DNA of 64,000 nt from Zhengella mangrovi. Its GTDB lineage: Bacteria > Pseudomonadota > Alphaproteobacteria > Rhizobiales > Rhizobiaceae. The DNA lies in NCBI RefSeq assembly GCF_002727065.1, contig NZ_PDVP01000013.1:1-64000 (forward strand). The letters are read 5' to 3'. The notes under the pieces were generated by a model, which was given only the letters and a program-made list of their open reading frames with translations, was not told the DNA's origin and did no database searches. Position numbers and translations under genes: made by a program. The number at the start of each line of letters is the position of its first letter. The first letter of the stretch is position 1. Positions 28,004 through 36,635 of this stretch are shown piece after piece.

Positions 28004-28810
28004 GTGGCAGTTTGGATCAAACCGCTGCATTCTCTGTTCTCCAACAGGCAGCTTTACTGGGAACTTCTCGTCAGGGACATCCTGACGAACGTCCGCGGCA
28101 GCATGCTCGGCCTCGCCTGGGTGCTCATCACGCCGCTGGTTCTCGTGGCCATCTACACCTTCGTCTTCGGTGTCGTGCTCAAGTCGACCTGGATCGGGCA
28201 GACCGAAAGCCCGCTTGAAGTGCCGCTGATCTACTTCCTCGGTCTCGTCACCTTTTCCTTCTTCTTCGAAATCATTACCCGGTCGCCGGAATTCATCCGC
28301 TCCAACAAGACGTACGTGACGAAGATCGTCTTTCCGGTCGACATCCTGGCGTGGGTTGTCGTCGGCACGTCGGCGATGAAACTGCTCGCCAGCATTGCTT
28401 TGCTCGCGGTGTTCATGGTGCTGGTGATGGGTCATCTCCCCGCGGGCCTGCTGCTGCTGCCCGTGATCTACCTGCCGCTTCTCTTCCTGTGCACCGGGCT
28501 GGCCTGGATCCTCAACGCGATCGGCACCTATGTCCGCGACCTCTACCAGTTCCTGCTCGCCGTCGCACCGGTCTTCATGTTCGTCAGCCCGATCTTCTAC
28601 TCGATCGAACAGGTGCCTAGCTCCGCCCGCGCCGTCTTCTGGTTCAACCCGCTGACCTTCGTGCTGGAAAACGCCCGGGCCGTGCTCTTTTTCGACGGAC
28701 GGATCGACTGGACCGGCTACCTGACCTTCTGGGCCGGAGCCCTGTTGGTGTTCTTCGCCGGATACGCCTTTTTCCAGAAGGCCAGGCGCGGTTTTGCCGA
28801 TGTCATCTGA
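28004..28810 (+). CDS. wzm: Polysaccharide ABC exporter permease (Wzm/ABC-2 type)
   Basis: 268-residue membrane protein with six hydrophobic segments and the ABC-2 exporter patterns RDILTNVRGSMLGLAW near the N-terminus, LNAIGTYVRDLYQFL, and FWFNPLTFVLENAR near the C-terminus. It exports lipid-linked glycan across the inner membrane together with a Wzt ATPase. The GTG at 28004 has an AGG eight bases upstream and gives the usual Wzm length. An ATG at 27902 would add 34 atypical residues without a ribosome-binding site. Its stop overlaps the first Wzt gene by 11 bases. Confidence 0.88.
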   Translation: MAVWIKPLHSLFSNRQLYWELLVRDILTNVRGSMLGLAWVLITPLVLVAIYTFVFGVVLKSTWIGQTESPLEVPLIYFLGLVTFSFFFEIITRSPEFIRSNKTYVTKIVFPVDILAWVVVGTSAMKLLASIALLAVFMVLVMGHLPAGLLLLPVIYLPLLFLCTGLAWILNAIGTYVRDLYQFLLAVAPVFMFVSPIFYSIEQVPSSARAVFWFNPLTFVLENARAVLFFDGRIDWTGYLTFWAGALLVFFAGYAFFQKARRGFADVI

Positions 28811-30101
28811 CGTCGAACTGTCGGTCCGTGGCCTCGGCAAGGTGTACGACCTTCATGACAGCCCCTGGAAGGCCCTGCTGTCGTCGCTGTTCGGCTGGCA
28901 CGCCGCCACCCGCAAGGCTGCGCTGGAGGACGTCAATCTCGATGCCCGCCCCGGCGATGTCATCGGCATCGTCGGCGCCAACGGCGCCGGCAAGTCGACG
29001 TTGCTCGAAATCATCGCCGGGACGCGAACCCCCACCTCCGGTTCGGTGACCGTCCGGGGGCGCGTGGCAGCCTTGCTCGAACTGGGGGCCGGCTTCAATC
29101 CGGACTTTTCCGGACTGGAGAACGCCAGGCTGAGTGCCGTCGCCTACGGCCTCACCCCCGCCCAGTTCAGGGAACGCTGGCCGGCCATCGTGGCGTTCGC
29201 CGGAATCGGGGATTTCATCCGCCGGCCGACCCGCGAATATTCCAGCGGCATGTTTGCGCGCCTGGCTTTCGCGGTCTGTGCCCACGTCGATGCCGACATC
29301 CTGATCATCGACGAGATACTGGGCGTCGGCGATGTCCAGTTCCAGCAGAAATCCATGCGCTTCCTGCGCGAGGCCGCCGCCGACAAGATCATCCTCTACG
29401 TCTCGCACAACCAGACCGCCGTCACCGCGCTCTGCAACCGGGCAATCTGGATCGACGACGGGCGCGTCGTGAAGAGCGGCGCGCCGAAGGCGGTCGTCCA
29501 TGCCTATCACCGGGCGACGGCACGCGGCACCGGCGCCGCCGGCACGTTCAGCGAACTGGGCGACCTGGTGACGGGGGACGACGCGGCGCGGGTCTTCGGC
29601 GAAGCCGGGCAGGAGGCAGCGGGTGCGCTGCCCCTGGTCGATTTCGGCACTGCGGACATTGACGACGATGGCACCCTGGTGATCGAGGCCGGGCTGGCCG
29701 TCAACGGCAAGCCGGCCTCCTCCTTTCACGGCGGAGAACCGGTCACGCTCTCGATCGCCTGGACGGGAGGGCCGTCCGAGGCGCTGGTGGCCTTTGTCGT
29801 TCGCGACCCTCTCGGGCAGGTGCTGTTTTACCGGGACACCGGGGGCATCGAAGCGACGAAAGGCGTGAAGCCCGCCGGAAGCGGCCAGGTCCGGTTCGAC
29901 TTCGTCCTGCCCTACCTGGCATCCGGCGCCTATGCGATCGACGCCGCGGTGGCGGATGCCGGCACCGGCCCGGCGCGCATCATGGGCCGCAAGGAATTCG
30001 CCGCCAGCTTCCAGGTCTCGTCGCGCCATATTTCCGCCGGCCTGGCAAACCTTGCCATGCGCGCAGCCGAAATCGCCGTCGTGGAAGGCAGCGAACCATG
30101 A
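28800..30101 (+). CDS. wzt: Polysaccharide ABC exporter ATPase with C-terminal Wzt-like domain (copy 1)
   Basis: 433-residue ATPase. The nucleotide-binding domain (about 1-245) has Walker A GANGAGKST, signature REYSSGMFARLAFAV and Walker B ILIIDEILGVGD. A beta-rich Wzt_C-like domain (about 280-410; DGTLVIEAGLAVNG, FRDPLGQVLF-type pattern) would bind the glycan end in the export model of E. coli O9a. The ATG at 28800 overlaps the permease gene. The next gene is a paralogue whose C-terminal domain differs, so two ATPases appear to serve one permease. Confidence 0.9.
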   Translation: MSSDVELSVRGLGKVYDLHDSPWKALLSSLFGWHAATRKAALEDVNLDARPGDVIGIVGANGAGKSTLLEIIAGTRTPTSGSVTVRGRVAALLELGAGFNPDFSGLENARLSAVAYGLTPAQFRERWPAIVAFAGIGDFIRRPTREYSSGMFARLAFAVCAHVDADILIIDEILGVGDVQFQQKSMRFLREAAADKIILYVSHNQTAVTALCNRAIWIDDGRVVKSGAPKAVVHAYHRATARGTGAAGTFSELGDLVTGDDAARVFGEAGQEAAGALPLVDFGTADIDDDGTLVIEAGLAVNGKPASSFHGGEPVTLSIAWTGGPSEALVAFVVRDPLGQVLFYRDTGGIEATKGVKPAGSGQVRFDFVLPYLASGAYAIDAAVADAGTGPARIMGRKEFAASFQVSSRHISAGLANLAMRAAEIAVVEGSEP

Positions 30102-31390
30102 CCGCCCGCAATGCCATTGTCGCGCGGGGGATCACCAAGACCTTCAGCCGCAGCTCCAACCAGGTCGCGAAACTGTGGCATGTCCTGTCCGGCGGCCGCA
30201 GCAGGAACGCGTTCCGTGCGCTGGACGGTATCGATCTGGAGGTGCCTTTCGGCGAAGCCGTGGGCATCATCGGCCGTAACGGCTCGGGCAAGTCCACGCT
30301 CCTGCAGATCCTCTACGGCACCATGGAACCGTCCGCCGGGACGGTGGAACTGAACGGGCGCACCAGCGCGATGCTCGAACTGGGCGCCGGGTTCAACCCC
30401 GCCTTCAGCGGCCGCGAAAACGCGCGCCTGTCGGCCGCGGTCCACGGTCTGGCCGCTGACGAGATCGACAACCGGATGGAGGACATCGAGCGGTTCGCCG
30501 ACATCGGCATCTACTTCGACCGCCCGTTGCAGGAATATTCCAGCGGCATGTTTGCGCGCCTCGCCTTCGCCGTGTCGTCCCACGTCGACGCCTCGATCCT
30601 GATCGTCGACGAGATCCTCGGTGTCGGCGACAACGCGTTCCAGAAGAAATGCCACGCCTTCATGCAGGGCTTCGTCGACAGCGGCAACACCATCGTCTTC
30701 GTGTCCCACGATCCCGCCGCCGTCATGTCGCTGTGCCGGCGCGCCGTCTGGCTGGAGAACGGGCGCAAGGCGGCCGAGGGCGATTCCTCGCAGGTGACGA
30801 AAGCCTATGTCGATGCGCTGTACGGTCTGGATGGCAGCGGCGGCGACGGCCAACCCGCCGGCGCACCGGTCGAGATGCCGGCGGAAGACTGGCAGTGGCA
30901 GAAGTCCTGCGAGATCGAGGTCAGTCCCTTCCGTCCGGAATCCCCCTCGCACGGCTTTGGCGGCTGCGTGATCGAGGACTGCTGTTTCACCGGTGAGGAC
31001 GGCGGGCGGCTCGGCCGTCTCGTGGCCGGCATGCAGGTCACGCTCATTATCCGCGCCAGGGTCGCGCGGCGCGTCGACAGCCCGATCTTCGGCTTCATGT
31101 TCCGCGACGAAAACGGCCAGAACCTCTTTGGCGACAACACTTACCTCGCCTACAAGGACGAGCCCGTCAGTGCCGGCGCGGGGACGGTCCTGGAAGGCCG
31201 GATGCAGTTCACCATGCCCTATCTGCCGGTCGGTCGCTATTCGCTTGCGCCGTCGGTGATTGAGGGTACACAAAGCAATCACATTCATCTTGACTGGCGC
31301 GAGGAGGCCGTCTTTCTGGATGTGGTGAGGTCGCCCGTGACGGCAGGATGCCTGGGCCTGGTCATGCAGAAAATCGAGGTGGACTGCTGA
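30098..31390 (+). CDS. Polysaccharide ABC exporter ATPase with C-terminal Wzt-like domain (copy 2)
   Basis: 430-residue paralogue of the previous gene, overlapping it by four bases. Walker A GRNGSGKST, signature QEYSSGMFARLAFAV and Walker B ILIVDEILGVGD are intact, so both copies look active. The C-terminal domain (about 270-425; GFMFRDENGQNLFGDN, MPYLPVGRYSL) matches Wzt_C better than copy 1 does. A 29-base stretch around the signature motif is identical in the two genes (29235-29263 and 30533-30561). A heterodimer or alternative ATPases for different glycans are both possible. Confidence 0.9.
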   Translation: MTARNAIVARGITKTFSRSSNQVAKLWHVLSGGRSRNAFRALDGIDLEVPFGEAVGIIGRNGSGKSTLLQILYGTMEPSAGTVELNGRTSAMLELGAGFNPAFSGRENARLSAAVHGLAADEIDNRMEDIERFADIGIYFDRPLQEYSSGMFARLAFAVSSHVDASILIVDEILGVGDNAFQKKCHAFMQGFVDSGNTIVFVSHDPAAVMSLCRRAVWLENGRKAAEGDSSQVTKAYVDALYGLDGSGGDGQPAGAPVEMPAEDWQWQKSCEIEVSPFRPESPSHGFGGCVIEDCCFTGEDGGRLGRLVAGMQVTLIIRARVARRVDSPIFGFMFRDENGQNLFGDNTYLAYKDEPVSAGAGTVLEGRMQFTMPYLPVGRYSLAPSVIEGTQSNHIHLDWREEAVFLDVVRSPVTAGCLGLVMQKIEVDC

Positions 31391-31462
31391 CCGGTGCCTG
31401 GCGGATGCTGGGCGGGAAAACGCGAGGCGGACAGGGGATCTGTCCGGGTGCAAGAGGGGAAG

Positions 31463-32551
31463 ATGATCAGGACTGCGGTTTTTGGAATCGGCAATTGTGC
31501 CAGCTCGCTCGTTCAGGGGATCAGCAGCGTGCGCCGGCGCGGGACCGACACGCCGGGCATCATGTTCGAGAAGCTTGGCGGATACGGTCCGGAAGACATC
31601 GAGATCGTGGCGGCATTCGACATCGACCGGCGAAAGGTCGGACAGCCGCTCAACGAGGCCATCTTCGCGGCGCCGAACAACACGCTTGTCTTCGAGGACC
31701 AGCCGCTTTTCGCCGATGTCACCGTTTCAGCCGGACAGATCCTCGACGGCATTGCCGACACGATGCTCGGTGCCGATCCGGACCTGTGTTTCGAACCCAT
31801 CGAAAGCGGCGAGGCAAGCCGGGAGGACATTATCCGGCAGCTGAAGGAAAGCGGTGCGGAGGTCGCGATCAACTTTCTCCCGGTGGGTTCCCAGCAGGCG
31901 ACGGAATTCTATGCCGGCTGCGCACTCGAGGCCGGGCTCGCCTTCGTCAACGCCATCCCGGTGCTGATCGCCAGCAACGACGAATGGAGCGGGCGTTTCA
32001 GGGCGGCCGGCCTGCCGGTGCTCGGCGATGACATCAAGGCACAGGTTGGCGCGACCATCGTGCACCGCGCGCTGGTGTCGCTGTTCAAGAAGCGCGGCGC
32101 GGACCTGGAACGCTCCTACCAGCTCAATGTCGGCGGCAACAGCGACTTCCTGAACATGATGAGCGCGGGACGGCTGACCACGAAGCGCAAGTCGAAGACG
32201 GAATCGGTGCAGAGCGTGACGCGCGAACGGCTGGCCGACAACGATCTGCGGGTCGGCCCGTCCGACTATGTCGCCTGGCTGAACGATCGCAAGGTCGCCT
32301 TCATCCGGCTGGAAGGGCTCCTGTTCGGCGGCGCGCCGATCAACGTCGAGGTCCGCCTCGACGTGGAGGATTCCCCCAATGCCGCGGCGCTGGCCATTAC
32401 CGCGATCCGCGCGGCCAGGATCGCCCTCGACCGGGGCGATTGCGGCGCCCTGCCGGATCTCTGCGCCTACCTGTTCAAGCATCCGCCGGTCCAGATGGAC
32501 GACGGCGTGGCGATGGACAGCCTGTTGGCCTACACGGAAAACGATGGCTGA
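31463..32551 (+). CDS. ino1: myo-Inositol-1(3)-phosphate synthase
   Basis: 362-residue NAD-dependent enzyme converting glucose-6-phosphate to inositol-phosphate. This is the short form known from actinobacteria and archaea. Visible: the NAD-binding VFGIGNCASSL (6-16), VAAFDID, INFLPVGSQQATEFYA, AFVNAIPV, GDDIKAQVGATIVHR, LNVGGNSDFLNM, KSKTESV and GPSDYVAWLNDRKVAF. A strong AGAGGGGA precedes the ATG. It begins a cluster with the LptB-like gene (8-base overlap) and LptF/G-like genes, and follows the Wzt genes by 72 bases. It implies an inositol-containing product, most simply an inositol phospholipid or glycolipid. Confidence 0.92.
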   Translation: MIRTAVFGIGNCASSLVQGISSVRRRGTDTPGIMFEKLGGYGPEDIEIVAAFDIDRRKVGQPLNEAIFAAPNNTLVFEDQPLFADVTVSAGQILDGIADTMLGADPDLCFEPIESGEASREDIIRQLKESGAEVAINFLPVGSQQATEFYAGCALEAGLAFVNAIPVLIASNDEWSGRFRAAGLPVLGDDIKAQVGATIVHRALVSLFKKRGADLERSYQLNVGGNSDFLNMMSAGRLTTKRKSKTESVQSVTRERLADNDLRVGPSDYVAWLNDRKVAFIRLEGLLFGGAPINVEVRLDVEDSPNAAALAITAIRAARIALDRGDCGALPDLCAYLFKHPPVQMDDGVAMDSLLAYTENDG

Positions 32552-33317
32552 ACCCGGGCCGCAAGAGGTACTCCTGGGCCGCGGCCTGCGCAGGGTCTAC
32601 GGCCAGCGCGACATCCTGTTCGATGTCGACGTGGCCGTGGAACGCGGAAAGGTGACCGGCCTGCTCGGGCCTTCCGGTTCCGGCAAGTCGACGATCTTCA
32701 GGATCCTCTGTGGCGTCGAGCGCCCGGACAGCGGCGCTGTCACCATGGGCAAGCGCGACATCACGCGCCTGGGCATCGATGCGCGTGCCCGGCTCGGCAT
32801 CGGCTACATCCCGCAGTTTCCAGAGCTCTTCATGCAACTGACGGTCCGCGACAACCTGCAGATCGCGCTGGAAGGCCGCCGTCTCGACCGCGACCGGGCG
32901 GCAGCCGTCATGGGCCGGATCAGCAAGGCCTTTTCCCTGCAGCCGATGCTGGGCAACCCGGTCGCCACCCTGTCCGGCGGCCAGCGGAAGCTGGCGGAGA
33001 TCGCCTTCGCCATGTGCTCCTTTCCGCGCTTCCTGCTGCTCGACGAACCGTTCGCGCGTCTTGATCCGATCAACGTCGCCCGGGTTTCGGCGATCCTGCG
33101 GGGCCTGGCGCGATCCGGCATCGGCATCCTGCTGTCGGACCATTCGGCGCGCGATGCGCTTGCCCTTTGCAGCACCGCCAGTATTATCCAGCACGGCGTC
33201 GTCATTGCCTCGGGAACGCCAGCGGCAGTCTCGCGCGATCCGCAGGTCCAGGCCATTTTCCTCGGGCCGGGTTTTGGCGGTCAGGCAGTCGCTGGAGCCG
33301 GTTCCGGGCACTCTTGA
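32544..33317 (+). CDS. LptB-like ABC ATPase
   Basis: 257-residue ATPase with Walker [10 protein letters not shown] (about 44-52), signature LSGGQRKLAEIAFAM and Walker B FLLLDEPFARLDP, resembling LptB, the ATPase that powers LPS extraction. It overlaps the inositol-phosphate synthase gene by eight bases and is followed by two LptF/LptG-type permeases, so it is probably their motor. The housekeeping lptB usually lies beside lptA/lptC and rpoN, which are not here, so this looks like a second, specialised set. Confidence 0.85.
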   Translation: MAEPGPQEVLLGRGLRRVYGQRDILFDVDVAVERGKVTGLLGPSGSGKSTIFRILCGVERPDSGAVTMGKRDITRLGIDARARLGIGYIPQFPELFMQLTVRDNLQIALEGRRLDRDRAAAVMGRISKAFSLQPMLGNPVATLSGGQRKLAEIAFAMCSFPRFLLLDEPFARLDPINVARVSAILRGLARSGIGILLSDHSARDALALCSTASIIQHGVVIASGTPAAVSRDPQVQAIFLGPGFGGQAVAGAGSGHS

Positions 33318-33356
33318 GTCGTTTCTGACGCACTCCGGACACGGCAAGGGGGAGCT

Positions 33357-34508
33357 GTGACTTACCTTGTGAACGCCATTCGCCGCACGGGTCTCATCTT
33401 CCTCGGCCTGTTCGCCGGACTGCTGCTGATCTTCGCCATCGAGCGCGCCGAGTACATCATCCAGCGATCGATCGCCTACGATGTTTCGCCGCTCGTTTTC
33501 GTCAAGCTCTTCGTCTTCTACGTCCCGCGGGTGATGAGCTACATCGTTCCGGTGTCGGTGGTGACGGCGGTTTATTTCGTGGTCCTTTCCTGCCGCGAGA
33601 ACCGCGAGTTTCTCGCCCTCGAAGCGGCGGGAAGCAGCCTGAAGCCGATCACGCGCCTGACGCTGCTGCTGGCCGGCGGCGCGTTTCTCGTCAACCTGCT
33701 GATCACCGGCTACATCATGCCGGGGGCCGCCCATGCCTATCGCGCCGAGACCTACAAGGCGCGCGCCGCGTTCGCCGCGGGCGGTCCTAGATCCGGCGAG
33801 TTCATGACGGACGGCGGCAACGTGTTCCAGGCCTCTAGACCGGACGCACGGGGCAACCGGACGCTGCGTGTTTTCCAGTTTGGCGAGGACGACGCCCTCG
33901 ACAAGATCGTCGTGTCCAGTTGCGCCAGGCTGGTGGTTGGCCAGGGCGGCATGCTGTCGAACATGTGTGCCGCCAATGCCTATCTCTTCAACGGCGCCCC
34001 CTTCGCCCCGGCGCCGGCAGAAGGAAGTTCCACGGCCGGCAGCGACGGAACCGTGACGACGCTTCAGGCAAGCGAATCGAGCGTCTTTTTCTCGCTCAAC
34101 AGCATCGTCCCGGCGCTTCTGACCGAACGGCTCAACGAACGCCCGCTGACCCGTCTCTTCGCGCTCGATCGCAAGGGGGAATTCGCCTCCGCCGCCGATG
34201 CGCGCAAGGGGATCATCGATCTCTCGTCGGCGTTCAGCAGCGCGATTGCCGTGGTTCTCGGCGTCGTGGCCGTCGCGCTGACTTCGTCGCGCAGCCGGTT
34301 CTTCGTCCTGCCCGGCGCCGTCGCCGCCACCATGCTGATCAACATGACCGCCGTCTCCGGCATCCTGGTGCCGCAGGACGTCATCCCGGGAAAAACAGGC
34401 GTCCTTGTCGTTCTCGCCTCGATGCTGCTCGGCCTCGGGTTGGCCGTTCATGCCATCTTCCGGCTCTTGCACAATCGCTTGCTCGTACCGGGCCTGAGGC
34501 GCACATGA
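33357..34508 (+). CDS. LptF/LptG-family permease (first of pair)
   Basis: 383-residue YjgP/YjgQ-family protein. Three N-terminal membrane spans, with the conserved-looking NREFLALEAAGSSLKPITR after the second, are followed by a periplasmic beta-rich domain (about 130-265) and three C-terminal spans. The family forms the membrane part of the Lpt extractor that hands lipid to a periplasmic bridge. The GTG start has AAGGGGGAG upstream. The stop overlaps the partner gene by four bases. Confidence 0.85.
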   Translation: MTYLVNAIRRTGLIFLGLFAGLLLIFAIERAEYIIQRSIAYDVSPLVFVKLFVFYVPRVMSYIVPVSVVTAVYFVVLSCRENREFLALEAAGSSLKPITRLTLLLAGGAFLVNLLITGYIMPGAAHAYRAETYKARAAFAAGGPRSGEFMTDGGNVFQASRPDARGNRTLRVFQFGEDDALDKIVVSSCARLVVGQGGMLSNMCAANAYLFNGAPFAPAPAEGSSTAGSDGTVTTLQASESSVFFSLNSIVPALLTERLNERPLTRLFALDRKGEFASAADARKGIIDLSSAFSSAIAVVLGVVAVALTSSRSRFFVLPGAVAATMLINMTAVSGILVPQDVIPGKTGVLVVLASMLLGLGLAVHAIFRLLHNRLLVPGLRRT

Positions 34509-35707
34509 GGCGGACGCCGGTACCGAGAACCGTCTTCCCGGGACAGCCGAAATGGCTGCAGCATTTCCCGAGGACCTATACCGGGTACATGGTGCGCCAC
34601 CATGCCTGGTTCATCCTGGTCTGCTTCGTCGGCATCGTGGCGACGGTGACCGCGATCGACGTGGCGCCGGAGATCAGCCGCGTCTGGCAGGAACAGTCGC
34701 AGCAGGGCACCCGGGCGGGGGTGTCCCGCACCTTGCTGTTCATCGTGCTCCGGCTGCTCGACAACGGCACCCAGTCCTTCCCGATCAGTTTCGTCCTCGG
34801 GATGCTCTGGGGCGAGGTCGCCCACGCCTGGAATGGCCGCCTTGCCATGATCCGCACCTCCGGCATGCCCTTCCTGCGCCGCACCTATCCGGTCCTGCTG
34901 ATCGCGGCGGCCAGCGTTCCGGTCCTCTTCACGCTCGACAATTTCGTCCGTCCCGCGGCTTTCATGACGCAGAGCCGGCAGGGGCTGGGCGAATACGGCT
35001 GGAGCTTCGAGAAGAAGCGCACCGAGCGCACGCTCTGGATCGCGCGCGGAGACACCGTCGTGCACGGCACGCTGAACTATGACCCGCGGCCCCATTTCCA
35101 GGATGTCATGCTGTTCTATTTCACCGACCGCGGCTCGATGACGGGTATCGCCCATGCCGCGCGCCTGGAGCCCTCCGCCGATCCGGCCGGCGAATGGATC
35201 CTGAAACAGGCCGATGTCCGCTCGGTCGCCGCCTCGGCCGGGCAGGCGGGGGAAGGGTCGGCCGCCTCGGCCGTCGAGCATTTCGTGAGCCACCCGTCCG
35301 GCATCAGGATCAGCCGGCTCTGGCTCGACTACCTGCGGATCCATCCGAAATACATCCCCTTCGGCGATCTCGTCCGCCTGTCCGGCGACACGGCATTGCC
35401 GGACGATCATCCGGCCTACCGCGAATGGCTGATGATCCGCCTGTTCCAGTCGCTGGCGCCGGCGCTGATCGTGCTGTCGCTGAGCGCCATCTTCGCGCTC
35501 CTGCTGGACCGGTACGGCCTGCTGCGGGCCACGGTCGCCTCGTTGTTCGCCGCCTATGCCCTCTACTCGGTCACCCGCATATCGGCGGTCATCATCGAGA
35601 ATTCCCCGGCCTCGCCCTTCCTCGTCACCATGGCGTTTCCGCTGCTCTGTACCGGCCTGTTCGTGGCGCTGCTGGCTGCGGTTTCGCGCGCGGACGAGAT
35701 CCCCTGA
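34505..35707 (+). CDS. LptF/LptG-family permease (second of pair)
   Basis: 400-residue partner of the preceding permease with the same layout: membrane spans at about 36-54, 90-105 and 125-140, a periplasmic domain at about 150-290 and three C-terminal spans (about 320-390). The block RTSGMPFLRRTYPVLL corresponds to the coupling-helix region that contacts LptB. It is convergent with the glycosyltransferase gene ending at 35751. Confidence 0.83.
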   Translation: MRRTPVPRTVFPGQPKWLQHFPRTYTGYMVRHHAWFILVCFVGIVATVTAIDVAPEISRVWQEQSQQGTRAGVSRTLLFIVLRLLDNGTQSFPISFVLGMLWGEVAHAWNGRLAMIRTSGMPFLRRTYPVLLIAAASVPVLFTLDNFVRPAAFMTQSRQGLGEYGWSFEKKRTERTLWIARGDTVVHGTLNYDPRPHFQDVMLFYFTDRGSMTGIAHAARLEPSADPAGEWILKQADVRSVAASAGQAGEGSAASAVEHFVSHPSGIRISRLWLDYLRIHPKYIPFGDLVRLSGDTALPDDHPAYREWLMIRLFQSLAPALIVLSLSAIFALLLDRYGLLRATVASLFAAYALYSVTRISAVIIENSPASPFLVTMAFPLLCTGLFVALLAAVSRADEIP

Positions 35708-35750
35708 CCGCTCTCTGCCTGCGGCGCCGCCAGCCCCGGCGCGGGGTCGC

Positions 35751-36635
35751 TTACCAGTCCGCCTTGAAATGGGCGATGGCCGCGGCATCGTTCTCGCCGG
35801 ACTTGTTCACCCCGCCCGACAGGGACCCGAACAGCGCGGCAAGCGATTCGACCGGGAACGAGCGCGCCGGCGGGATCCTGCGCGCGACGTTCCGTCGGGC
35901 GAGGTGACCCGATATCCAGATGTCGTCCGCCCACCGCACCGCGTCGCTGGCGTGTGAAAAGTCGTGCACCTGGCCGTCGAACATGGCGGCGGTCACCGCG
36001 TAGCCCCAGGTACCGAACAGCACGTCCACGTCGCGCGGTTCGCCGACCGCGCTGGCAAAGACGTGATGCAGGTCGACGTAGCGGGTGGCCGGCACCAGCG
36101 TCACGCCGCGGTAGCCCCACGCAACGTCCGGCGCGCGCCGGTGCGCCGCCTTGAGCGTCGCGACGAAATCGCGCGGATAGACCACGTCGTCATCGACGAC
36201 GATGATCAGCGCGTCGGGTTCCGCCGACAGCGTCGGCAGCAGCTTGGTGGCCGGCCCGACGTCGTCGCAGCGGTTGATGTCGACGCCGGGCGGCAGGCCG
36301 AGAGCCCCGGGGTCGGGGTAGGCGTCCCGTGTCCTGCCGGAGACGCCGGGATAGTTGAGCACGATCCGGTCCGCGGGCTCGCTCTGATCGAGGAGGCTGC
36401 GCAGGGTCGGCAGGATGTGGCCGAGACGGACCGGGATCGTCGTCAGCGAGATGACGACGCGGAGGCCGGGCCCGGACGTGTCCGCTGCAGTGACCGGCGC
36501 CGCGCTGCCGGCGGCCTTGCCCCGGTGCAGGCGGAGAACTCGCCAGTACTGGCGCACCACATCGGAAAGCCGCAGGTTGCCGAATCGCTCGCCGGCGCGC
36601 TTCAGGTCCCGGATCAGCCAGTCAGTGAGTGCCAT
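35751..36635 (-). CDS. GT-A-type glycosyltransferase-like protein
   Basis: 294-residue protein with a nucleotide-sugar-binding pattern: VVISLTTIPVRLGHILPTL at the start of the domain, a DxD-like IIVVDDDVVYP in the middle and WADDIWISGHL toward the end. It resembles uncharacterised glycosyltransferases of capsule/LPS loci rather than a well-defined GT2 group. The ATG at 36635 overlaps the GT32 gene's stop; an ATG at 36647 is equally possible. Donor and acceptor are unknown. Confidence 0.72.
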   Translation of the reverse strand: MALTDWLIRDLKRAGERFGNLRLSDVVRQYWRVLRLHRGKAAGSAAPVTAADTSGPGLRVVISLTTIPVRLGHILPTLRSLLDQSEPADRIVLNYPGVSGRTRDAYPDPGALGLPPGVDINRCDDVGPATKLLPTLSAEPDALIIVVDDDVVYPRDFVATLKAAHRRAPDVAWGYRGVTLVPATRYVDLHHVFASAVGEPRDVDVLFGTWGYAVTAAMFDGQVHDFSHASDAVRWADDIWISGHLARRNVARRIPPARSFPVESLAALFGSLSGGVNKSGENDAAAIAHFKADW

